Positions 47,157 through 60,379 of a DNA stretch of 64,000 nt are shown piece by piece (the first letter of the stretch is position 1; each line of letters starts with the position of its first letter). The translations under genes and the position numbers were made by a program. Origin of the DNA: Myotis daubentonii. Its lineage: Eukaryota; Chordata; Mammalia; Chiroptera; Vespertilionidae. The notes beneath the pieces are model-generated. The model was not told the DNA's origin and searched no databases. It saw only the letters and a program-made list of their open reading frames with translations. The DNA lies in the NCBI RefSeq assembly GCF_963259705.1, contig NC_081850.1, positions 32,951,799-33,015,798 of the forward strand, in the 5' to 3' direction.

Positions 47157-47252
47157 AGAAGGAAGGAAGGAAGGAAGGAAGGAAGGAAGGAAGGAAGGAA
47201 GGAAGGAAGGAAGGAAGGAAGGAAGGAAGGAAGGAAGGAAGGAAGGAAGGAG
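47157..47252 (+). repeat. (GGAA)n microsatellite
   Basis: About 22 GGAA units without interruption, grown from the tail of the VES SINE at 46921-47155. GGAA is the ETS-factor core. Confidence 0.95.
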
Positions 47253-47568
47253 GAAGATGGAAGGATGGATGGATGGATTTTTTCATGGTAAAGGGACTGG
47301 AGTCCGTGTTGATGAAAACATCTTGGTGGCTGCCCTGACTGGCAGTGGCTGCAACAGTGCGGTGATGGGGCTGCGGCCTTCCCCTGATCAGCCTGGTTGA
47401 CTCCCACAAAGGGAGGCCAGACTGTGGCTTAGGCCCACTCCCCAAGGGGAGCAGGGAGCAGGTAGTAGGACATCCCCTAGGGCTCCCAGTATGTGATAGG
47501 GGGCAAGCTGGGCTGAGGGACCCCCCCCCCCCCGCCAGTGCACACATTTTTGTGCACCGGGCCTCTAG

Positions 47569-49394
47569 TTAACATATAAAAGAAAAAAACTGCGCATCCC
47601 AAGGAAGTGAATTTTGTAAAGGAGCACAGAAAATTAGAAAGTCCGGGAGAAATGGTGCGATTATCTACTCAAGTATCAACACTAACCAAGGGAGAATTTT
47701 GGCTAATGGACTGTGAATATCCTGGTTACATTGCTAAGTTTATCCTTATTATAGAGAGTGATGACAGAGATCTGTTTAAGATTGATGAGATTTAAACTAT
47801 AAATTACAAAAATTTAATCTCTCCTTTAAAATATGCTCACTTCCATAAATCCTTCTCTGACTACTCAAGGTTTTTATGACCCAATGCTACTGAATTTCTA
47901 CTGAAATACTTGTAGCCTATACCACACAATTAACCATGCAATGCTATATTAATTTTATATTGTTTTTAAAAACACTTAACATATTTATATTTTTAAATAA
48001 ATGTTAGCTTTAGCCCACAAATGGAACATAACATCCCTGAAGACAGCACTACTCCCCCAACCATTGTAAACTATTCTCATCCTTCGGTTATCCTGAAAGC
48101 ACTCCTGTAATCGCCTCCTCACTCCTCTCTCCCCCAATCTGCAAGGCTGTTTCTCTCTCCCATCACTACTGTAAGAATAAATACAAATCAAAAATATAAT
48201 TCTCCTTGTTGAAAATGAGGAAAATGACTCTTCCCCCTCTTTCCTTAAAGCATTTATTTTAGAAAACTTACCATTGTAAATTCTTTATCTCTTTCAAATG
48301 TATGTAAGTATTTTTTAAAGCTTTTGCTCAAATGCCTCTTGACAGCTTTATGATATGTTTTTCTCAAGAACCTGGGAACCATCTCTTTGTAATATAATCA
48401 TCAAGGAAGTTAGCACCCCTACTTCTCAGTTTCTGTGAGAGGGTAGGTACCCGACTCCTTCCAAGTTACAAAATTATCTCTTGTCATAAGTTATAGTTTA
48501 TTTTTCCTTTGGTAAAGCCAATTAGCTAATACCTGGTGACTTCAATTACCCAGTGAATTTAGGATGAACCATGTGTGACAAATGTGATGTCAAGTCCTCT
48601 CACTTGAGGACTAGTTACTGTTTATCATGAGAAAATGTATGTAATGGGTTGAATTTGCTTGGCCATAAGAAAGAATAAGATTTCTTTCTCTCTTTGCAAT
48701 CTATAAGCAGATTACTTTTGATGCACAATACCTTCTGGATTAATGCTTACTCAGTAATAAAGCTGTTTTCATTCTAGCTTCTCCCTGCTGTTAGCCTCAC
48801 CTTAATGTACCCTCTAAGCGAGTTCTCCAACCATTAGGTCAAAGGCCCCTATACACTCTTAAAAATTACTGAAAAAAAGCTGAAATTACTATGAAAAGAA
48901 TGCTTCTGTGAGAAGAGTAGCATTGTTTTACATTTTTAAAGTTTCTTTACTGTTTGGTTTAACAGAGAGTATAAGAGTATAACCTGTGGAAATTCCACTA
49001 TCTATTCATGAAATAAGGAGAGTGAAAAAAGTACATGACATCTTAGTATTAAAATAACTTTTGATAACAGACTCCCTAAAGGGGGTACAAGGAGTCCCCA
49101 TACTTTGAGAACTGATATACTGCACCAAAAGTAGAGGTGGAGGGGGAAAAAAAGTAAATTCATATTCCTAAAATATGACTCTACAATGTTATTCCCTGGA
49201 TAAAGCCTCTAAATCTTTCACCTACACAATGTTTACTAAATAAAGGCTGACCTCTTTAACATGTTGTACAGGGCTCAATATCATTCTAGCCCCAATTGCC
49301 CCCTGTTTGCTCTGCAATTATGCCATTCACTTACAAGCCCTCATCCTCTTGTTCTTACCCTCTTCTTATGGTAAACTTAAAAAAAATTTAAGTA
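47569..49394 (-). other. JAK2: JAK2 intron 22, repeat-poor part
   Basis: No exon or clear mobile element seen. A short open stretch at 47607-47795 lacks support as a gene. Confidence 0.55.
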
Positions 49395-49756
49395 ATACTT
49401 TCTTTTCTTTCTATTAAAGTATAGTGACATATAATATTATATGAGTTTCAGGTATACAGCATAGTTATTCAACATTTACATAGCTTATGAGGTGATCATA
49501 GTGATAAATCTAGTAACCATCTGTCACCATACAAAGTTATTATGATACCACTGACTATCTTCCTTGTACTGTACATTATACCCCTGTGACTTATTTTATA
49601 ACTGGAAGTTTGTACTGCTTATTCCCTTTCACCATTTTCATCCATCTCCCTAGGACCTCCAATACCTCTAGGGTACCATGCTAAGTGAAATAAGTCAGAC
49701 AGAAAAAGACAAATACCAAATGATTTCACTTGATATAATATGTGGAAACTAAAAAA
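49395..49756 (-). mobile_element. L1 3' fragments, inverted pair
   Basis: 49395-49665 is antisense L1 3' UTR (TTATATGAGTTTCAGGTATA); 49672-49756 is sense L1 3' (GCTAAGTGAAATAAGTCAGA). An inversion of the twin-priming kind is likely. Confidence 0.65.
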
Positions 49757-49922
49757 CCTTGACCTTGAGCAAGCTATTTACCCTGTCTACAATTCAGTTC
49801 CTTCATGCTTAAAATGAGATATTAATACATATTCTCCAAGGATTCTTATGAGGATTAAATGAGATAATCCATGACACGCATGTAAGCCCAATGCAAGCAC
49901 ATGAGAAATTTTTGCTACTATT
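49757..49922 (+). mobile_element. MIR SINE
   Basis: CTTGACCTTGAGCAAGCTAT, AATGAGATATTAATACA, GGATTAAATGAGATAATCCA. Confidence 0.75.
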
Positions 49923-49923
49923 A

Positions 49924-50577
49924 TCCTATCTAATAAAAGAGAAACATGGTAATTAGCCATACCTCCGCTACCCTTCCCATTGGCTAATCAGGGCAATATG
50001 CAAATTAACTGCCAGCCAAGATGGCGGCCGACAGCCAGGCAGCTTGAAGCGAACATGAGGCTTGCTTGCTTCAGTGACGGAGGACTCCAACATTCCCCGC
50101 CTGCCGCTGCCGGCCTCTGAGCTTGCAGTTTGAAACATTGTTACAAATATAGAAGCTAAACAAAACCCCAGAAACTTCTTTCAGCCAGCCGGGATTGCAG
50201 AGCTGGAGTTGAAACACTGTTTCGATTATAGAACCCAAACAAACCAGATACCTGCTTTCAGCAGTGGAGAACTAAGAGCTGGAGCCAAGCCTCAGAGCTA
50301 AAGCTGGCCCAGAATTAAAAAAAAAATAAAAATAAAAAAAGGAGCGGTTGGGAGCTTCAGTCACCCGCCAGCCTGAAAACAGCCCTCAGCCCCTCACCCA
50401 GACTGGCCAGGCACCCCAGTGGGGAACCCCACCCGCCCTGAAGGGGGTGTGACCAGCTGCAAACAGCCATCATTCCCTCATCCAGGCTGGCCAGGCACCC
50501 CAGTGGGGACCCCCACCCTGATCCAGGACACCCTTCAGGGCAAACCAGCTGGTCCCCACCCGTGCACCAGGCCTCTA
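49924..50577 (+). mobile_element. HeliBat-type Helitron, chain member 1
   Basis: TCCTATCTAATAAAAG start after A; YY1-type CCAAGATGGCGGC at about 50016-50028; ends GTGCACCAGGCCTCTA. Very similar to 24852-25523. JAK2 intron 22. Confidence 0.88.
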
Positions 50578-51791
50578 TCCTATATAGTAAAAGGGTAATA
50601 TGCCTCCCAGCACCGGGATCAGCGTGACAGGGGGCAGCGCCCAAACCCCCTCATCGCCCTGCGGCTCTGTGTGTGACAGGGGGCGGGGCCACAACCTCCC
50701 TATCCACCCTGCTCTGTTTGTAACAGGGGAAGGCACCCCAACCCCCTGATCGGCCCTGCTCTGTGCCTGATAGGGGGGAGCTCCCCAACCCCCTGATCGC
50801 CCTGCGGCTCTGTGTGTGACAGGGTGTGGCACCTCAACCCCCCGCCATGGGCCCTGCTCTGTGTGTGATGGGGTAGAGCCATAACCTCCCCATCGGCCCT
50901 GCCCTGAGTGTGACAGTGGCGGCGCCCCAACCCCCTGATTGGCCCTGCTCTGTGGGTGATAGAGGGCGGCACCCCAACCGCCCCCCACGGGCCCTGCTCT
51001 GTGTGTGATGGGGTAGAGCCATAACCTCCCCATCGGCCCTGCCCTGAGTGTGACAGGGTGCGGCGCCCCAACCCCCTGATCCGCCCTGCTCTGTGTGTGA
51101 CAGGGGGAGGTGCCCCAACTCCCCTCTCGGCCCTACTCTGTGAGTGACAGGGGGAAGCTCCTCAACCCCCTGATCAGCCCTGCTCTGTGCGTGACAGGGG
51201 GGAGCTCCCCAACCCCCTGATCGACCCTGCTCTGTGCGTGACAGGGTACGGATCCCCACCCCCCTGATGGGCCCTGCTCTGTGAGTGATGGGGGCAGCGC
51301 CCCAACCCCCTGATTGGCCCTGCTCTGTGCGTGACAGGGTACGGAGCCCCAACCCCCCTGATAGGCCCTGCTCTGTGAGTGACAGGGGGCAGCGCCCCAA
51401 CCCCCTGATTGGCCCTGCTCTGTGCGTGACAGGGGGTGGTGCCACAACCTCCCCATCGACCCTGCCTTGAGTGTGACAGGGGGCGGTGCCCCAACCCCCC
51501 AATCGGCCCTACCCTGAGCGTGACTGAGGGTGGCATCACAACCTCCCGATCCGGCCTCCTCTGTGCATGACAGGGGGCGGCGCCCCAACTCCCCAATCAG
51601 CCCTGCTCTGAGCCCGACCAGGGGCTGCACCTAGGGATTGGGCCTGCCCTCTGCCACCCGGAGCAGGCCTAAGCCAGCAGGTCATTATCTCCCGAGGGGT
51701 CCCAGACTGCGAGAGGGCACAGGCCGGGCTGAGGGACGCCCCCCGTCCCCCCCCCCCCGAGTGCACAAATTTTTGTGCACCGGGCTTCTAG
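50578..51791 (+). mobile_element. HeliBat-type Helitron, chain member 2, with 47-bp array
   Basis: TCCTATATAGTAAAAGGG start; the interior is largely a 47-bp minisatellite; hairpin GTGCACAAATTTTTGTGCAC and CTAG end (51788-51791). Confidence 0.9.
50630..51610 (+). repeat. 47-bp minisatellite inside Helitron
   Basis: About 20 units with phrases such as CTGTGNGTGACAGGGG and CCCCAACCCCCTGAT; the anchors fall every 46-49 bp from 50671 to 51562. Spurious long frames on the - strand come from it. Confidence 0.92.
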
Positions 51792-51979
51792 TCCTATATA
51801 ATAAAAGGCTAATATGCAAATTGTCCCCTTGACCTGGAGTTCAACCAGGGGGCAGGGCCGGCCCACCAAATGACCGAGACCCCTCCCCCTGGCCAGCCCC
51901 CCCAATCGCCCTCCTGACCCCGATTGGGGTGGGCCAGCCGGACCCCACCTGTGCACGAATTCATGCACCAGGCCTCTAG
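51792..51979 (+). mobile_element. HeliBat-type Helitron, chain member 3
   Basis: 188 bp, TCCTATATAATAAAAGG to CTAG (51976-51979), starting at the base after the previous Helitron's CTAG. It ends 95 bp from JAK2 exon 22. Confidence 0.92.
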
Positions 51980-52072
51980 TAAATATATAAATGACAAACT
52001 ATTAATAATAGTAAAAATAAAGTTTTAAGTTTATGCTCTAAAATTTCATTTTATTATACTAAAATATACTCA

Positions 52073-52246
<174 letters not shown>

Positions 52247-52387
52247 CTATGGATAAAAATAACATTTTTTCTTTCAGCCAGTTTTGTAAACATAATCAAT
52301 TTCAATGGTCTTGCCTATTTATAGTCCCTTAATTATCTAAGATAAACTAGAGAATTTCTTAACAATTACCTCAACATGTTCACTTCA

Positions 52388-52570
<183 letters not shown>

Positions 52571-53027
52571 TTATGCTTTGCCATATTTTACTGATGAAAT
52601 ATTAAAAAACAACCATACATAAATGACTTAAAGATATATAAAATCTGAGTCTAAGATGACAGAATTTATTTGTAAATTAAAGGTGAAATAGTAAAGAACA
52701 CAGGCTTTTTGAATCAAAAAGTTTTAAAAAGCTTTAAAGTAGTTGTTTTAGTCTTCTGTAACGCAAATCAAAATAAGCTGAGAAAACTTCCTTCTCCTCA
52801 TTTTGTACTGAACAAAAAGCATCAAATTTAAATATTATACTTTTAAAGAAAATATGAGCAAAGACAATTTCTTTCTTTGAAAATGATATTTGCTTAATAA
52901 GCATAAGCAAGGGTGATAACAAACATTTTCAGTGAAGAGAATGATTAACCAACTAGTTAGAGATTTCCTGTAGTTACAATACACCATCACCAAGCAGTCT
53001 TCCGTCTTCTCTCCCTGGGCTCTGTTA

Positions 53028-53357
<330 letters not shown>

Positions 53358-53669
53358 CTAACAAATTCTAATTACATTAGCAATTCCAACAGTCAGAATT
53401 AACACACATCCCTAAGCTTAGATTAGGTAACTTTCAAGACAAAAAAAAAATAGTAATTCCACAGGTAGGTAGTAAACATATACATTTAATTTATTCAAAA
53501 AGAATTAAAAGATGAAATATAAACAACTTCCAAAAAGCTTTTAGACACAAATCATGAACATTAATTATGAAGACAAACCAAGGGACATGCTATCTGTCAC
53601 TACCTTCCAGGAAGAACTTCACTTTTTCACAATACACCCTTTTGTTATCACTGTCAGAGAGCTGGATGG

Positions 53670-54305
53670 AGTAAGGGTCTATTATGGACTGAATGTGTAT
53701 GTCTCCCCAAAATTCATATGATAAAGCCCTAACCCCCCAATGCATGTATTTGGAGACTGGACTTGTGAAGAGACGATAAAGGATAAATGGGGTCATAAGG
53801 GTGAGGCCTTAATCTGATAGAACTGGTGCCTTTAAAAGAAGAAGAAGAGCCCTGACCGGTGTGGCTCAATGCTTAGAGTGCCAGCTGAGCACCAAAGGGT
53901 AGAGGTTCAATTCCTGGTCAATGCCACGTACCTGGGTTGCAGGTCTGATCCCCAGCCCCAATCGGAGCATGTACGGGAGGCAACCAGTTGATGTATCGCT
54001 CACATAGATAGTTCTCTCTCTTTCTCCTCCTCCCTCAGTCCCTTTCACTCTCTAAAAATCAATGGAAAAAATCTCAGGTGAGGATTAACATAAAAAAAGA
54101 AGAAGAGGAAGAGACACTAAAGCTCTCTGTCAATAAGGTGGCCAAATGAGGACCACTAAGAGAGCCCTCACCAGTAACCAAACCCTTTCAGAACCTTGAT
54201 TTCAGACTTTCCAGCCTCTGGAACTATCAGAAATAAATATCTGATGGTAAAGCCACTAAGTCCATGGTATTTTATTATGTCATCCTGATAAGATTAGTAC
54301 ACAAT
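53670..54305 (+). mobile_element. MaLR-type LTR, split by VES
   Basis: TATGGACTGAATGTGTATGT start, GAAATAAATATCTGATGG (poly-A signal) and TATTTTATTATGTCATCCTG near the end; matches the common MLT/MST LTR pattern of mammals. JAK2 intron 19. Confidence 0.7.
53849..54100 (+). mobile_element. VES SINE inside an LTR fragment
   Basis: Splits a MaLR-like LTR; flanked by AGAAGAAGAAG-type repeats that are the likely target duplication. Confidence 0.88.
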
Positions 54306-54880
54306 CTGTATTATTTGCTCAAGAAAGTAAATTTTTAGCCTAAGGGGATGTTCCCACTTTTTTGTTTTTAAGGTGAGTCATTAAAGAAACCTCTTCTCTT
54401 TTTTTTTTTTTCTTTCCTCTTCTCTTTTTATTAAGATTTATTATCTATACAGAGTTGATATATAATATTTACAATTAAGCTTTGGGTATTAATCAAAGTA
54501 ATATATTTTGGATATTATTGCATTCTTAAAGAACAGAACAACATAGTGTTAAGCTAAAGTTTCTAAGAGACTATATTTTCAGCTATATTTTTGAAGTCAA
54601 TTTTTAAAAAAACTTAGACCACATATAAGCTCAAAGTTAAATCTCTAATTACACAGGCCAGAGAGCAGTGATGAGATGTCACTACTGAGATTAGGTTATA
54701 AAAAGACCATGGTTTCCATATTGGGTGTTTGCCCTCAGCTGCCATGTTGTGAGAATCCTATGGAGAGAGAGGCCTGTGTAAGTGAACAGGGTCCAGTCAA
54801 CATCTTCTAGACTCTGAACAATCAGATTATTTCTTCCTCGGATGACTAAAAAAGGAAGTGAGTAGAAAGGCTTAATTTAG

Positions 54881-55027
54881 CCCTGGCTGGTGTGGCTCAG
54901 TTGGTTGAAGAGTCCTGTACATCAAAAGGTCACAGGTCCAATTCCCAGTCTGGACACGTACCTACGTGGCACATTCATTGTTGTGGGGCGTATGAGAGGC
55001 AACCGATGGATGTTTGTCTCTCACATC

Positions 55028-55065
<38 letters not shown>

Positions 55066-55128
55066 CTTCTCTAAAAATCAATAAACACATCCTCAGTTGA
55101 AGATTTAAAAGAAGAAGAAGAAGAAGAA
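54881..55128 (+). mobile_element. VES SINE with (TC)n
   Basis: Contains a TC dinucleotide expansion (about 55035-55061); flanks share GGCTTAATT. Confidence 0.9.
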
Positions 55129-55445
55129 GGGCTTAATTGTCCCTTTCTCTATTTCATAAATAAAGCACTCTCTACCAAGAAACAGTCCCATGGTCAAATC
55201 AGTTGGGGAAATGTTACCTAATTTTTGAATATGTTCAATGCATATTACATGTTAAAGATTCTGAAAAGTTCTTCTTAAAGATAACTGTTTAACACAGCAC
55301 TTCTCCAACATCTGACAACTAAACTTTTTCTACAAATACTCCTTAAAGTTTTATGAAATGTGAACTTTAGAGAATCTTTAAAGCCTTTTTTTCCTAAATA
55401 AAATGTTCTATGGCTATAATTTAACTACTTAAAAAACTTCTTTCA

Positions 55446-55694
<249 letters not shown>

Positions 55695-56266
55695 TTAATA
55701 GTTTAGATTATATTAATGGAGGCTTTACTTATTATCCACAATCTGACAGGCTTTCAAGAAAGATTTTTACAAAGAATAAATAATTACTTTATAAAATTGG
55801 CAGTTTTTATATTTATAAAGAATATATTCTGATTTCTTTGTGAAATTAGTAATACTGGAAAAGGAAATACCTGTAGGTCAGACACATGCATATTTAGCTA
55901 CATACTTTAAAGGAATGGACAAAAACAAATCTACTTCATGTTTAGAAAATGAATTATAAAATGTATTAAAACTAGTTTTTAAAAAACAAATAATTGTTTT
56001 TTAAAAACTCAAATAAGATAAACTTTTATAATATACTAGTCATCAAGTAGCAGACTAAAATTGGGTAAATGAAGGAGAAAAAGCCTTTTTTAAAATGTAA
56101 ATATTGCTCAATCAAGGAGCCTAGAATATGTATAAAGTAGGAAAGTCATATGCCCATATGAGATTCTAAAAGACATCAAAGAACTTATTGAGAGGATTAT
56201 AAAATTAGTAAAGGTTTGTTAAATACAAAAAACACACAAAAAATCAGAAAGATAGCTGGGGAATCA

Positions 56267-56428
<162 letters not shown>

Positions 56429-56524
56429 CTATAATTAAAGAACCACACATTGAGAATTGTGTAATGCCTTATCAATCCCTTCTTTTTAAAACCCCTTCTT
56501 TTTATATTAAAAAATATAAAATCA

Positions 56525-56945
<421 letters not shown>

Positions 56946-57368
56946 TAACTCCTGGATCAACTAAACTTTTTTCCATTAAGTCACCAATTTTAAGCCTACG
57001 TGCCACAAGAATTTTTAAAACCTGTAATACCTGACTACTTAGTCAGGGGCAATGACCTCTTCTCCTTAAACTGTCAAATAAAAAAATTACAACAGCCAAC
57101 ACAACAACAGATATCCAGTGTGAATGCACCAAAATGCACTTCCATACGTAATTAAAAATTAAAACTGTTTTTTTAAATTATGTATAAAATTGTAAAGAAA
57201 ACAAAAATTATTTGACGAGGGTATGAGAAGTACACATCTAAAGCACATCCCAGTATTTAGAGAAATGCAGCAGAGGACAAAGGAAGGACACATTAATTAA
57301 TACCAAAGAGACAGAGGGTAAAACTGGCTAAGTCCTCCAAAAAATGTCAATTTAGATACATTGCACAA

Positions 57369-57572
57369 CAGGGGTCCTCAAACTTTTTAAACAGGGGGCC
57401 AGTTCACTGTCCCTCAGACCGTTGGAGGGCCGGACTATAGTTTTAAAAAAAACTATGAACAAATTTCTATGCACACTGCACATATCTTATTTTGAAGTAA
57501 AAAAACAAAACGGGAACAAATACAATATTTGTATTTGCATGTGGCCCGCGGGCCATAGTTTGAGGACCCCTG
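57369..57572 (+). mobile_element. Short hAT transposon, third family
   Basis: 204 bp with ends CAGGGGTCCTCAAAC / GTTTGAGGACCCCTG and a perfect 8-bp duplication TTGCACAA (57361-57368 and 57573-57580). Non-autonomous. In JAK2 intron 16. It may belong to one of the widely transferred hAT families of tetrapods; a consensus comparison is required to say. Confidence 0.9.
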
Positions 57573-57928
57573 TTGCACAACATCAAAATAAACTCCAGTT
57601 CAAAGAGCAGAACATGTAAACAAAAAACATAAAATATTTAGAAAAAACATTTAGGTAAATATTTGATCTGTGGATTGGAAAGAATTTTCAAAGTATAAAA
57701 GCAATGGAAGAAATCATAAAAAATTGTCAATAAATTTTCATATTTAAACAATCTTAAGGTTAAAAAAATTAAAAGGTAAATCAGGATGTAAAGAATTCAA
57801 CCAAAATTAGAAAGGTTAACCTAATTGTTTCATGAAGAATACACACTGATCAAAAACAGTTCACTAAGACCCGCAGAGAAAAATGAACAAAAGATGTGAA
57901 GAAACAGTGCAGTAAAAAACAAATACAT

Positions 57929-58151
57929 GCCCGCTGGTGTGGCTCAGTGGTTGAGCACTGACCTATGAACCAAGAGGTCATGGTTTGATTCCCAGTCAGG
58001 GCACATGCCTGGGTTGCAGGCTTGATCCCCACTGTGGGGTGTGCAGGAGGCAGCCGATCAATGGTTCTCTCTCATCATTGATGTTTCTCTCCCTCTGCCT
58101 CCCTTCTGAAATCAATAAAAATATATTTTTAAAATTAAAATAAATAAAATA
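57929..58151 (+). mobile_element. VES SINE
   Basis: GTGTGGCTCAGTGGTTGAGC head, TGATTCCCAGTCAGGGCACA body, A-rich tail. JAK2 intron 16. Confidence 0.9.
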
Positions 58152-58495
58152 GAAATATACAGTTTATGAAAAATTGTTTAGTGTCATGAATAATCATAGA
58201 ACAAAGCAAAACAATGAGGTATGATTTTAATATATTAAAATATATTAAATTAAGAGTTCTCTAATGCTTGAAAGCCCTCTAGGTCACTGAGTACCACTTT
58301 TTCAGAGCGTTCCCTGATGGCTTATATCGAGAGCCTAAAAAATGTTCCCATCCCTTGATCCAGTAATTGCACCGTAGTGATCTACTCTAAGGAAATATTC
58401 AGAAATATAGCTAAGATTTTCACATATTTTCATAGTCTCTAAATAAATATAAAAATAAAGAATGAATAAAATCTGACCTTTCATACATAATTAGG

Positions 58496-58737
58496 GATAG
58501 CCAATTTGGCCCAGTGGATAGAGCACTGGCCCAGGGACTGAAGGGTTACAGGTTCGATTCCAGTCAAGGGTACATACTTTGATTGCAGGCTCAATCCCTG
58601 GCCCAGTTGGGGCACATTCGGGAGGCAACCAATCAATGAGTCTCTCTCACATTAATATTTATTCTCTGTTTATCCCCCTCCCTTCCACTCTCTCTAAAAG
58701 TTAATAGAAAAATATCCTTGGGTGAGGATTAACAACA
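58496..58737 (+). mobile_element. VES SINE
   Basis: CCCAGTGGATAGAGCACTGG head, GGTTCGATTCCAGTC B box region. Confidence 0.88.
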
Positions 58738-58893
58738 AAATTATCTTTATTTGATGTATCATTCACAAATACGTTCTTCCATATAATGAACTCCCTTTTC
58801 ATTTTGTTGATGGTTTCTTTTGCTGTGCAAAAACTTTTTATTTTGATGTAGTCCCATTTGTTTATTTTCTCTTTTGTTTCCCTTGCCCTAGGA

Positions 58894-59128
58894 CAGTGAT
58901 AGCGAACCTTTTGAGCTCGGCGTGTCAGCATTTTGAAAAACCCTAACTAAACTCTGGTGCTGTGTCACATATAGAAATTTTTTGATATTTGCAATCATAG
59001 TAAAACAAAGACTTATATTTTTGATATTTATTTTATATATTTAAATGCCATTTAACAAAGAAAAATCAACCAAAAAAATGAGTTCGCGTGTCACCTCTGA
59101 CAAGCGTGTCATAGGTTCGCCATCACTG
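58894..59128 (+). mobile_element. Short hAT transposon, copy 3
   Basis: 235 bp, same family, with a perfect 8-bp duplication CCCTAGGA (58886-58893 and 59129-59136). It is inserted into an antisense L1, so it is younger than that L1. In JAK2 intron 16. Confidence 0.92.
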
Positions 59129-59258
59129 CCCTAGGAGATGTATCGGCAAACATATTGCTAGGAGAGATATTTGAAATTTTGCTGCCTATGGTTCTTCTAG
59201 GATTTTTATGGTCTCATAACTTACATTTAAGTCTTTTATCCATTTTGAGTTTGTTCTT

Positions 59259-59475
59259 TTTTAAAATATATTTTTATTGATTTCAGAGAGGAAGGGAGAG
59301 GGAGCGGGAATAGAAACATCAATGATGAGAGAGAATCATTGATCAGCTGCCTCCTGCATGCCCCCTACTGGGGATCAAGCCCACAGCCCAGGCATGTGCC
59401 CTTGACAGGAACTGAACCTGAGACCCTTTAGTCCACAGGCCAATGCTCTATCCACTGAGCCAAACCACCTAGGGC
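59259..59475 (-). mobile_element. VES SINE in L1
   Basis: Reverse orientation; duplication TTGAGTTTGTTCTT / TTGAGTTTATTCTT. Inserted in an antisense L1. Confidence 0.92.
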
Positions 59476-59921
59476 TTGAGTTTATTCTTGTGTATGGTGT
59501 AAGCTGCTGGTGTAGTTTCATTTTTTTTGCATGTACCTGTCCAATTTTCCCAATACCATTTATTGAAGAGAGTGTCTTGACTCCATTGTATGCTCTTACT
59601 TCCTTTGTCAAATATTTAGAATAATGACAGGTTGATTTATGGGGGTCTCTGTTGTATTCTATTGATCTATAGGCATGTTCTTGTGCCAGTACCAGGCTGT
59701 TTTGATTACAGTGGCTTTGTAGTATAACTTGATATCTGGTATTGTGATCCCTCCAACTTTGTTCTTTCTGAAGATGGCTGTGGTATTCAAGGTCTTTTTG
59801 GCTCCACATAAATTTTGGAGTACTTGTTTTACATCTGTGAAATATGCTATTGGTATTTATTTTAAAAGAGATTGCATTGAATCTATAAATTGCTTTGGGT
59901 AGTATGGACATTTTATACCTA

Positions 59922-60165
59922 GAGAGTATTAAGCTAAGGAAAATAAGTCAGTCAGAGAAAGACAAGTATCACATAATCTCACTCATATGTGGAATCTAAA
60001 AAACAAAATAAACTGATGAACAAAATAGATCCAGAGGTATAGAAGTATAGAAAAGACTGTCAAATCACAAAGGGAAGGCAGGGGTGGGGTTGGGTGAGGG
60101 CTAGAAGGGGTCAGTGGGGAGAAAAGGGGAACATCTGTAATATTTTCAACAATAAAGAATTTTTA
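59922..60165 (+). mobile_element. L1 3' end, sense
   Basis: TCAGTCAGAGAAAGACAAGT to AATAAAGAATTTTTAAAA. Together with 58738-59920 it is one L1 with a 5' inversion. Confidence 0.88.
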
Positions 60166-60226
60166 AAAACATTATCTTATCGTCCTCTGGACCCTGAGAA
60201 AGATGCCTACTAAGAAGGGCTCCTGG

Positions 60227-60335
60227 GGAGCATGAGTGTGAAGAGCAGCGGGGGAGGGGGGGAGGTTGGGGCTTAATGGGGGGGATGAGGACACATCTGT
60301 AATACCTTAACTAATAATTAAAAAAAAAAAAAAAG
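60227..60335 (+). mobile_element. Very short L1 insertion
   Basis: 109 bp of L1 3' end with poly-A, flanked by a 15-bp target duplication AAGAAGGGCTCCTGG (60212-60226 and 60336-60350). Confidence 0.9.
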
Positions 60336-60379
60336 AAGAAGGGCTCCTGGTAGCTAACTGGGCTCAAATTAAAAAAAAC

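Larger units (their letters stand above)
44973..47568 (+). mobile_element. Large Helitron (2.6 kb) with expanded array, SINE and GGAA repeat
   Basis: TCCTATCTAATAAAAC start (after A at 44972) and hairpin plus CTAG end (47565-47568, before T). In between: a YY1-type CCAAGATGGCGGC (about 45064-45076), a modular minisatellite (45120-46740), a VES SINE (46921-47155) and a (GGAA)n tract. It lies in JAK2 intron 22, antisense to JAK2. Confidence 0.82.
58738..59920 (-). mobile_element. L1, inverted 5' part
   Basis: Antisense ORF2 segment (CATTTGTTTATTTTCTCTTT, CCAGTACCAGGCTGTTTTGA), interrupted by a hAT and a VES. Meets the sense 3' end at about 59922. Confidence 0.88.

Noticed and set aside
47080..47547. 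Open frame of 155 codons with PSFL repeats
   Set aside because: Translation of the (GGAA)n microsatellite and SINE/Helitron flanks.
47607..47795. Open frame of 62 codons
   Set aside because: No homology recognised, in the middle of a JAK2 intron on the opposite strand, no splice or poly-A context.
50834..51502. Open frame of 222 codons on the - strand
   Set aside because: It is read through the 47-bp minisatellite; the product is a repeat of GGWG-type phrases and several frames are open at once.
59375..59911. Open frame of 178 codons on the - strand
   Set aside because: L1 ORF2 remnant joined to an inserted VES SINE; no continuous domain.
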